NCBI GenBank assembly: GCA_030628245.1
Contig: DAOVRI010000107.1
Location: forward strand, 1 to 5,851
Origin: Dehalococcoidales bacterium
GTDB taxonomy: Bacteria; Chloroflexota; Dehalococcoidia; Dehalococcoidales; RBG-16-60-22
DNA: 5,851 nt
Direction of reading: 5' to 3'
Shown here one piece after another: positions 1-5,039 of the stretch. The notes under the pieces were generated by a model. That model saw only the letters and a program-made list of their open reading frames with translations. It ran no database searches and was not told where the DNA came from. The position numbers and the translations under genes were made by a program. Numbering within the stretch: the first letter of the stretch is position 1; each line of letters begins with the position of its first letter.

Positions 1-978
1 CTATCCCTCCCCGGCGACGGGTTCCTCTTCCACCGGCACGAACACGGAATCCATTATCTCTTTCAGGGTCTGTTCGGCTTTCTGGCCGCGGAGTCGGCTC
101 TCCGACTTGGGAATAATCCGATGAATCAGTACGGGAGTAACCAGGTATTTAATATCGTCCGGGGTTACAAAAGCCCGGCCCCGCAGCACCGCCAAGGCCT
201 GTGACGCATTGTAGAGAGCCAGCATAGCCCTGGGACTGGCCCCCAGCTCTACGGCGTCATGTTCGCGGGTGGCATGAATAAGGCGGATGATGTAGTCCTC
301 CACGTCGGCGGCAACGTGCACTTCGCGGCAGGCTTTCTGCATTTTTAAAAGGTCATCAGACGGGATTACCGGTTTCAGCTCTTCCAGCGGGTCGGACTGG
401 CGGAAGCGCGATAATATCAACCGGTCGTCCTCAACACCGGGGTAACCTATCTGTATTTTCATGAGGAACCGGTCGAGCTGGGCCTCGGGCAGGGGGAAAG
501 TGCCCTCCAGCTCGATGGGGTTCTGCGTCGCCATGACCAGGAAGGGACGGGGCAGCGGCTTGGTCTCCCCTTCGGCAGTGACCTGGTGCTCCTGCATCGC
601 TTCCAGCAGCGCCGACTGCGTTCTGGGGGTGGCCCGGTTGATTTCGTCGGTCAGCACTATCTGCGACATTACCGGCCCGGGGCGGAACTCGAAGTCCGAC
701 GTTCTCTGGTTAAAAACGTAGGTGCCGGTGATGTCCGAGGGTAAAAGGTCCGGCGTGCACTGAATTCGCCGGAAGCTGCACCCTAAAGATTTTGCCAGCG
801 ACTTCGCCAGGACCGTCTTGCCCAGTCCCGGCACGTCCTCGATGAGGATATGCCCCTCGCAGAGCAGGGCGATGATAGCCAGCTCCACCACCTCGCCCTT
901 GCCCACGATAACACGCTCGACGTTTTCCTTCACTTTAATGGCAGCGTCTTTTACCTGCCGTACAATTTTCTCTTCCAT
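1..978 (-). CDS. MoxR-family AAA+ ATPase
   Basis: A complete 325-residue cytoplasmic ATPase of the MoxR branch of AAA+ proteins, which act as chaperones that help assemble or activate metalloenzymes and surface complexes. Visible motifs are Walker A in EDVPGLGKT (about residues 47-55), Walker B in VLTDEINRA (108-116), a sensor-1 segment MATQNP, the MoxR-typical stretch GTFPLPEAQLDRF, and a sensor-2 arginine in GASPRA. The length is normal for the family. I place the start at the ATG at 978 because GAAGAG lies 8 bases upstream of it and a good promoter sits at 1003-1031. Longer readings would begin inside or upstream of that promoter. The stop is at the window edge (3-1), so partner genes such as a DUF58 protein, commonly next to moxR, would lie to the left. 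It is transcribed away from the mycofactocin genes and is probably a separate unit. The substrate cannot be told from sequence. Confidence 0.93.
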   Translation of the reverse strand: MEEKIVRQVKDAAIKVKENVERVIVGKGEVVELAIIALLCEGHILIEDVPGLGKTVLAKSLAKSLGCSFRRIQCTPDLLPSDITGTYVFNQRTSDFEFRPGPVMSQIVLTDEINRATPRTQSALLEAMQEHQVTAEGETKPLPRPFLVMATQNPIELEGTFPLPEAQLDRFLMKIQIGYPGVEDDRLILSRFRQSDPLEELKPVIPSDDLLKMQKACREVHVAADVEDYIIRLIHATREHDAVELGASPRAMLALYNASQALAVLRGRAFVTPDDIKYLVTPVLIHRIIPKSESRLRGQKAEQTLKEIMDSVFVPVEEEPVAGEG

Positions 979-1002
979 GTCCCACACTCTTCTTTTTTGC
1001 TC

Positions 1003-1031
1003 ATTATAACAGCTTGAGTGCGGTGTGGCTA
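1003..1031 (-). promoter_or_regulatory. Probable sigma-70 promoter for the MoxR gene
   Basis: Read on the minus strand, a perfect TATAAT (1008-1003) is preceded by TAGCCA (1031-1026, four of six matches to TTGACA) with a 17-base spacer. Transcription would start near 996, giving a leader of about 18 bases that still contains the GAAGAG ribosome binding site for the ATG at 978. The fit between promoter, binding site and start is what supports it; it is a motif match only. Confidence 0.6.
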
Positions 1032-1071
1032 TTTTGAGACGCATACAGGATAATAATAAAGCAGCCCCACC

Positions 1072-1100
1072 TTGACAAATCCCACGCGCTATTTAATAAT
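1072..1100 (+). promoter_or_regulatory. Probable sigma-70 promoter for the dehydrogenase genes
   Basis: A perfect -35 box TTGACA (1072-1077) is followed after 17 bases by AATAAT (1095-1100), five of six matches to the -10 consensus. Transcription would begin near 1107, about 40 bases before the zinc dehydrogenase start at 1148. It is divergent from the MoxR promoter, so about 170 bases serve both genes. It could also drive the iron dehydrogenase further down. Confidence 0.65.
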
Positions 1101-1107
1101 TACGTGG
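1082..1107. promoter_or_regulatory. Possible operator: inverted repeat around the -10 box
   Basis: CCACG (1082-1086) and CGTGG (1103-1107) form an inverted repeat whose arm centres are 21 bases apart, about two turns of the helix. It brackets the AT-rich -10 region of the promoter for the zinc dehydrogenase. This spacing suits a dimeric repressor, but 5-base arms arise often by chance, and no regulator gene is in the window. Confidence 0.2.
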
Positions 1108-1147
1108 TGCCCCCGTCATAGAAACTAACTGAATGAGAGCGTGCCTG

Positions 1148-2179
1148 ATGAAAGCACTGAGGTGGTACGGCAGAAAAGACCTCCGGTATGAAGATGTTCC
1201 GGAACCCTCTCCCGGGCCGGGGCAACTGAAAATTAAGGTAACCCTGGCCGGTATCTGCGGCACCGACCTTAAAGAATACGCCACCGGCCCCCACATGGTG
1301 CCCCCCGACAAAGCCCCCCTGACGATGGGGCATGAGTTCGCCGGGAAGGTGACCGCCGTGGGCAAAGGAGTGACCGATTTCAGGGTCGGCGACCGGGTAA
1401 GTGGCGTCGGCTACTGGTACTGCGGCGATTGTTACTACTGCAAAAAGGGCGTTTACAACCTCTGCGTGAACCAGGGTTTTACCGGACTCACCACCGATGG
1501 CTGTATGGCGGAGTACTTCATCGCGCCGGCCTATGCCTGCTATAAACTCCCCGACTCTGTCTCGGACGAATACGGCGCCCTGGTAGAGCCACTGGCCGTA
1601 GCCCTTCACGCCATCCGGCAGGGTCAGGTAAGCCCCGGGGACACCGTGGCCATCGTCGGCGACGGCGCTATCGGCCTCTGCGCCCTGCTGTCCGCGAGGG
1701 CTGCCGGAGCTTCCGCAGTCCACCTCGTCGCCAAGCACAGGGGCCGGGGCGAACTGGCTGAAAAGCTGGGCGCTAACGCCGTTATCTACCTTAACGAAGG
1801 TAACCCCGTCCAGAAACTTCTTAAGCTGACCGGCGGCCTGGGGGCGGATGCCGGCATCGAATGCGTCGGCTACCCGGATACCCCCCAGCTTACCGTGGAA
1901 CTCGTCCGCCGGGGCGGTATCGCCGTCATCGTCGGGGTTTTTGAAAAACCCGGTACGCTCGACTTCAGCACCATGACGTTCAGCGAGAGAACACTGGTGG
2001 GCAGCTCTATTTACGTGCACGAGGGCAGGACGGTCATCGACCTGCTGGCGGATGGAAGAATCGACCCCGGTACTCTGATTACCTCCACAGTTCCCCTCAA
2101 AGACGCCGTTAAACTGGGGTTTGAAGCACTGCTTAAAGACAAGGAAACTAACGTCAAAGTACTGCTCCGGGTTACTTGA
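1148..2179 (+). CDS. Zinc-dependent medium-chain alcohol/polyol dehydrogenase
   Basis: A 343-residue MDR-superfamily enzyme of the threonine/butanediol/sorbitol dehydrogenase type, which oxidises a secondary alcohol or polyol using a nicotinamide cofactor. Catalytic zinc ligands are C37 (GICGTD), H62 with E63 (GHEFAG) and probably E147 (LVEPLA). Structural zinc cysteines are C92, C95, C98 and C106. The Rossmann motif GDGAIG is at 171-176. At the end of the second strand, where NAD enzymes usually carry Asp or Glu, this protein has A195 followed by KHRGR, so NADP or an unusual cofactor-holding mode is possible. I chose the ATG at 1148 because the family begins MKAL and GAGAG lies 7 bases upstream; the ATG at 1133 would add five residues with no good binding site. 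Lying upstream of mftABC, it may be a mycofactocin-dependent dehydrogenase, but that is inferred from position only. The substrate is unknown. Confidence 0.92.
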   Translation: MKALRWYGRKDLRYEDVPEPSPGPGQLKIKVTLAGICGTDLKEYATGPHMVPPDKAPLTMGHEFAGKVTAVGKGVTDFRVGDRVSGVGYWYCGDCYYCKKGVYNLCVNQGFTGLTTDGCMAEYFIAPAYACYKLPDSVSDEYGALVEPLAVALHAIRQGQVSPGDTVAIVGDGAIGLCALLSARAAGASAVHLVAKHRGRGELAEKLGANAVIYLNEGNPVQKLLKLTGGLGADAGIECVGYPDTPQLTVELVRRGGIAVIVGVFEKPGTLDFSTMTFSERTLVGSSIYVHEGRTVIDLLADGRIDPGTLITSTVPLKDAVKLGFEALLKDKETNVKVLLRVT

Positions 2180-2205
2180 TTGTAAGCCTGCTATTGGACT
2201 ACAAT
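2176..2205 (+). promoter_or_regulatory. Weak candidate promoter for the iron-type dehydrogenase
   Basis: TTGATT (2176-2181), overlapping the stop codon of the preceding gene, and TACAAT (2200-2205, five of six) are spaced by 18 bases. A start near 2212 would leave a leader of about 24 bases containing the strong ribosome binding site at 2223-2229. The gene may equally be read through from the promoter at 1072-1100. Confidence 0.3.
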
Positions 2206-2222
2206 AAAATTGAGTATTGCAT

Positions 2223-2229
2223 AAGGAGG
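2223..2229 (+). promoter_or_regulatory. Strong ribosome binding site that fixes a GTG start
   Basis: AAGGAGG, a near-complete Shine-Dalgarno sequence, ends 6 bases before GTG at 2236. It decides the start of the iron-type dehydrogenase: the frame stays open upstream to a TTG at 2176, but that codon overlaps the previous gene's stop and would add 20 residues unlike the family. Confidence 0.8.
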
Positions 2230-2235
2230 CATAGA

Positions 2236-3447
2236 GTGTTTAACAAGCAGATATATCAATTCCCCATCCTTTACACCAACCCAATTCCCAAGATAGCCCT
2301 GGGATGGGGAGCCCACGAGACGGTTGCCGATGAATGTAAAGAGGCCGGCATAAAAAAGGCGCTGATGATAACCTCCGGTCTCAAGGGAACGGGCATCGTC
2401 GACGAGATACAGGGTATCTTAAACCACAACGGCATTTCCACTGAAAAATACGATAAGGTCACGTCTAACCCCAAAGAATACGAGGTTATGGCAGCCTACC
2501 AGACTTTCAAAGACAGCCAGTGCGATGGCGTGGTGACGGTGGGCGGCGGCAGCTCCATCGACACCGGCAAAGGTGTGCGCGTGGTCGATGCCAACGGCGG
2601 TAAAGACGTTACCAATTTCATAGCTTATCTCGACCCGCCCTGGATGGAAACGTTAAAGAAAGTGAAGCCCTGCACGATACCGCAAATTTCCGTTGTCACC
2701 ACCTCCGGCACGGGCGCCGAAGTTACCTCCTGGGCAGCCATCTCCTATACCAAAGCCAGGGCCAAGGTACTGGTTAGCGCCCCGAATATTCCTTCTACCA
2801 TAGCCATTATCGACCCGTTACTGGTCAGGCTCCAGCCCAAAAATATCGCCGCCTGGACCGGCTTCGACGCCCTGGCCCACGGGTTTGAGGCGTTTGTCAC
2901 CAAGGTCCAGGGCCCCTACGCCTATGGTATATTGCTGCGGGCAGTCGAGCTCATCTATCAAAACCTCAGGGAGTTCACCTCCAATCGCATGAACCACACG
3001 GCCTGCGAAAGGATGTGCTGGGCATCCACGATGGGCGGCATCGCCATCGGCTTCGCGGCGGGCGCCGGCATCGTGCACGGCCTCGGCCACCAGATAAGCG
3101 CTCTGAAAGACTGCCATCACGGACATATCAACGCCGTCCTGACGCTGGCGGGAGAGAGATACAACCAGCCGGCCGCGCTGGATAAGTTCGCCGCCATGAC
3201 CCGGGCGATGGGCATCGACACGAGGAATATGACCGAATGGCAGGCCGCCGACCGCTGGTTCGACGAAATTGAACAGCTGCTGAAGGACCTAGAAATCACT
3301 CCCGGCCAGCTTAACAAGCAGTTCGGCCTCGAGGAGAAGGACTTCGACCATATCGTCAAGATATATTCCAACGACTTCTGCAGTCAGGGCAACCCGAAAG
3401 AGTTCAACTACGATGAATGCATCAACATCTTGAAGAGCGTACTCTAG
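2236..3447 (+). CDS. Iron-containing (group III) alcohol dehydrogenase
   Basis: A 403-residue enzyme of the Fe-ADH family, which interconverts alcohols and aldehydes or ketones with NAD(P). The N-terminal half binds the nucleotide through GGGSSID (103-109), and the helical C-terminal half holds the metal. By alignment with FucO the ligands are D211 and H215 (GFDALAH), H281 (IVHGLGH) and H295 (CHHGH); H285 is the extra conserved histidine. All are present, so the enzyme should be active. Length is close to the NDMA-dependent methanol dehydrogenases known as mycofactocin users, and HGLGHQ with a downstream HGH resembles that branch loosely; I cannot confirm the subfamily. The start is GTG at 2236, supported by AAGGAGG. 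It is 56 bases after the zinc dehydrogenase and 156 bases before mftA, separated from the latter by two hairpins. A role as a cofactor-dependent alcohol oxidase is inference. Confidence 0.93.
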   Translation: MFNKQIYQFPILYTNPIPKIALGWGAHETVADECKEAGIKKALMITSGLKGTGIVDEIQGILNHNGISTEKYDKVTSNPKEYEVMAAYQTFKDSQCDGVVTVGGGSSIDTGKGVRVVDANGGKDVTNFIAYLDPPWMETLKKVKPCTIPQISVVTTSGTGAEVTSWAAISYTKARAKVLVSAPNIPSTIAIIDPLLVRLQPKNIAAWTGFDALAHGFEAFVTKVQGPYAYGILLRAVELIYQNLREFTSNRMNHTACERMCWASTMGGIAIGFAAGAGIVHGLGHQISALKDCHHGHINAVLTLAGERYNQPAALDKFAAMTRAMGIDTRNMTEWQAADRWFDEIEQLLKDLEITPGQLNKQFGLEEKDFDHIVKIYSNDFCSQGNPKEFNYDECINILKSVL

Positions 3448-3462
3448 ATACAGGCTGCGGGA

Positions 3463-3481
3463 GCTGCTTGTAAGAAGCAGC
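3463..3481 (+). other. Short perfect hairpin after the iron-type dehydrogenase
   Basis: GCTGCTT (3463-3469) and AAGCAGC (3475-3481) pair over seven bases around a GTAAG loop, starting 15 bases after the stop codon. No run of T's follows on either strand, so it is not a standard intrinsic terminator. It may stabilise the 3' end of the dehydrogenase message or slow polymerase. Confidence 0.45.
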
Positions 3482-3511
3482 ACAAGAAAATTCTATAGGA
3501 AAATACAATGT

Positions 3512-3571
3512 GGGTGGCGAGATATCCCCTGATAATTGTAGAATATATATGGGGCTCGTCACCCGTCTTTT
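3512..3571 (+). terminator. Long two-part hairpin before mftA: terminator or attenuator
   Basis: GGGTGGCGAG (3512-3521) pairs with CTCGTCACCC (3555-3564) over ten positions, one of them a G-U wobble. Above a four-base bulge (ATAT, 3522-3525), CCCC (3526-3529) pairs with GGGG (3551-3554), leaving an AT-rich 21-base loop. TTTT follows at 3568-3571. The wobble pair works in RNA from the plus strand but would be an A-C mismatch in the other direction, so the structure is meant to be read towards mftA. The short T run makes it a modest terminator. I see no convincing promoter between it and mftA, so transcripts for mftA probably start upstream and pass through it. That suggests an attenuator or structured leader as well as a possible end for the dehydrogenase message. 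A TACAAT at 3504-3509 is present but lacks a -35 box. Confidence 0.5.
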
Positions 3572-3603
3572 GAGATATAACGGAAAGAAGGTTAAAAATT
3601 CAA

Positions 3604-3723
3604 ATGGATAAAGAGACAACAGCAACCACGAAAAACGAGAGCCAGACCGTCGAAGAACCTGAGGTCATCGAGGAGATTATCGTCGAAGAACTCAGCATCG
3701 ACGGCGTTTGCGGGGTATATTAA
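3604..3723 (+). CDS. mftA: Mycofactocin precursor peptide MftA
   Basis: A 39-residue ribosomal precursor of the redox cofactor mycofactocin. The leader is hydrophilic and very acidic, with repeated Glu pairs (17-18, 23-24, 28-29), and the C terminus reads SIDGVCGVY (31-39), the MftA hallmark. The end is exactly at Val38-Tyr39, the two residues that MftC decarboxylates and cross-links and that become the cofactor. Actinobacterial precursors usually read DGMCGVY, so Val35 replaces Met. Start ATG is preceded by AGAAGG (3586-3591), 12 bases upstream, which is somewhat distant. The stop TAA at 3721 is only two bases before the mftB start. The peptide is cytoplasmic, with no signal sequence. It lies downstream of a strong hairpin that may control its expression. 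The C-terminal motif plus the mftB-mftC neighbours leave little doubt. Confidence 0.96.
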   Translation: MDKETTATTKNESQTVEEPEVIEEIIVEELSIDGVCGVY

Positions 3724-3725
3724 GT

Positions 3726-3992
3726 ATGACCTGCCGCCTGGCCGATAACGTTCAGGTAAGAAAGGAAAACTGGGGACTGCTCTTCTACCTGGAGACGCGT
3801 CACAAGGTCTTCTTCGTGCGCAGCGGCGACTGGCTTTATCCCGAGCATTTCGACGGCACGTGGACATTCGATGGCATTATTAATGACATAGCCCGGCGCA
3901 CCGAAACCCCCGCCGAGATTATCGAGCGTTCTTTACCCAGGTTGACGGAGCGCCTGATAAGAAACAGGATGATTATTGATGAAGTATGCTGA
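3726..3992 (+). CDS. mftB: Mycofactocin peptide chaperone MftB
   Basis: An 88-residue PqqD-like protein with a RiPP recognition element, which binds the MftA leader and delivers it to the maturase MftC. Visible are the strand pattern VQVRKENWGLLFY (9-21) and KVFFVRSGDWL (27-37), matching the MftB pattern of charged strand, WG/FG-hydrophobic-Y, then a second strand, followed by helical segments to the end (TWTFDGIINDIARR, then the SLPRLTERLIRNR helix). Length is usual for the family. I chose ATG at 3726. A TTG at 3708 in the same frame would overlap the end of mftA, and would start inside the codons for its conserved motif. Only a weak GGGG (3712-3715) precedes the ATG, so translation is probably coupled to mftA. 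Its last 14 bases overlap mftC. Confidence 0.9.
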   Translation: MTCRLADNVQVRKENWGLLFYLETRHKVFFVRSGDWLYPEHFDGTWTFDGIINDIARRTETPAEIIERSLPRLTERLIRNRMIIDEVC

Positions 3993-5013
3993 CTGGCCAC
4001 TATCCGCACCGGTAAATTTGACCTGGGAAGTTACCCACCAGTGCAACCTGAAATGCATCCATTGCCTTTCCAGCAGCAGCGTTGAATCCCCCGGCGAGCT
4101 TGACGAGGCGGAGTGCCGGGCTATCGTCGACCAGCTGGCGACACTCAAGGTATTTGAAATCAATTTCGGCGGCGGCGAGCCGCTGCTTAAAGACTATTTC
4201 CTCCCCCTGTTGCGCTATATACATACCAGGGGCATCGTCACCTGTATCAGCACCAACGGCACCGTACTCACCGATGAGGCGGTAGCCTGCTTTACCGGCA
4301 ACCCTCTGGTGAACGTGCAGGTAAGCCTGGACGGCGCCACTCCGGAGGTCAACGACCGCATCCGCGGCCAGGGCACGTTTCACCGCATTATTAAGGGAAT
4401 CGAGCGCCTGGCGGGTAAAAATATCCCTCTGTCTATAAACACCGTGGTCACCTCCCTGAACTTCATGCAGTTAAGCCAGCTCAAGGAGATGGCCGGTTCT
4501 TACGGGGCCAGCCTGCGCGTGTCCCGCTTCCGCCCTTCGGGGCGGGCCCGGGATAGCTGGGAAATGTTGAGGCTGAACCCGGAACAACTGCGGGGGCTGT
4601 CCGACTGGCTCGGTGATGACCCCTCGATTCTCACCGGCGACTCTTTCTTCTCCATCTCTCAGGACGGGAGAAGGCATCTCGGACTGGACATGTGCGGGGC
4701 CTGCAAGATGACCTGCTGCATCGACCCCTGTGGCTTCGTTTATCCCTGCGCCTTCATGCAGGAAAGAGAGTTCTGCGGCGGCAACCTCAGAGAGACTACT
4801 TTTAAGGATATCTGGGATAATTCGGCCGCGTTCCAATACTTCCGGCAGCTGGAACCCGAAGCCTGCCGCAAGTGCCCGCGCTTTAACAGCTGCCGGGGAG
4901 GTTGCCCCGCCGTTGCCTACTTCGTCAGTCGCGACCTCAACAGCGCCGACCCGGAATGCCTGATTAACTGGAGCCGGGATATATCAGCCGCGCCGCCGCT
5001 TGAAGGCAAGTAA
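3979..5013 (+). CDS. mftC: Mycofactocin radical SAM maturase MftC
   Basis: A 344-residue radical SAM/SPASM enzyme. In the known pathway MftC uses S-adenosylmethionine to decarboxylate the C-terminal Tyr of MftA oxidatively, and then joins it to the neighbouring Val. The SAM cluster is C22, C26, C29 (CNLKCIHC), and GGGEP at 64-68 is the SAM-binding motif. The C-terminal SPASM domain fits the rule exactly: a Cys (C239 or C242), then G252-x4-C257, then C296-x2-C299-x5-C305-x3-C309, then C327, enough for two further iron-sulphur clusters. It has extra cysteines at 242, 247, 251 and 266. ATG at 3979 is chosen over a TTG at 3976; AGGA at 3966-3969 lies 9 bases upstream, inside mftB. The short overlap implies translational coupling. 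PqqE-like and other SPASM maturases are the alternatives, but the neighbouring mftA and mftB settle it. Confidence 0.95.
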   Translation: MKYADWPLSAPVNLTWEVTHQCNLKCIHCLSSSSVESPGELDEAECRAIVDQLATLKVFEINFGGGEPLLKDYFLPLLRYIHTRGIVTCISTNGTVLTDEAVACFTGNPLVNVQVSLDGATPEVNDRIRGQGTFHRIIKGIERLAGKNIPLSINTVVTSLNFMQLSQLKEMAGSYGASLRVSRFRPSGRARDSWEMLRLNPEQLRGLSDWLGDDPSILTGDSFFSISQDGRRHLGLDMCGACKMTCCIDPCGFVYPCAFMQEREFCGGNLRETTFKDIWDNSAAFQYFRQLEPEACRKCPRFNSCRGGCPAVAYFVSRDLNSADPECLINWSRDISAAPPLEGK

Positions 5014-5039
5014 CACTATCACCTGAAGGGATAGAAATT

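Noticed and set aside
979..1044. Upstream extension of the MoxR gene by 22 codons
   Set aside because: It would overlap a well-formed promoter for the same gene, adds residues unlike MoxR proteins, and the ATG at 978 has a suitable binding site.
1100..2020. Long open frame on the minus strand opposite the zinc dehydrogenase
   Set aside because: Its translation is low in recognisable motifs and rich in Gly, Val and Ala, as expected for the antisense of a GC-rich gene; the plus-strand frame has full zinc and Rossmann motifs.
2176..2235. TTG start giving a longer iron-type dehydrogenase
   Set aside because: It overlaps the previous stop codon and lacks a binding site, while GTG at 2236 has AAGGAGG six bases before it.
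3576..3581. TATAAC as a -10 box for a dedicated mftA promoter
   Set aside because: There is no -35 box at the right spacing, and transcription would start near 3588 and lose the ribosome binding site at 3586-3591.
3448..3603. Possible small RNA gene or CRISPR-like repeat before mftA
   Set aside because: The paired segments are single hairpins, not repeated units, and no tRNA or known RNA class pattern is visible; a leader or terminator explains them more simply.
3708..3725. TTG start giving a longer MftB that overlaps mftA
   Set aside because: The six extra residues are encoded by the conserved end of mftA read in another frame, and ATG at 3726 gives the usual family N terminus.
4000..4383. 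Minus-strand open frame opposite mftC
   Set aside because: It has no recognisable domain and lies wholly within the well-supported radical SAM gene; the same applies to 4471-4836 and 5067-5552 on the minus strand.
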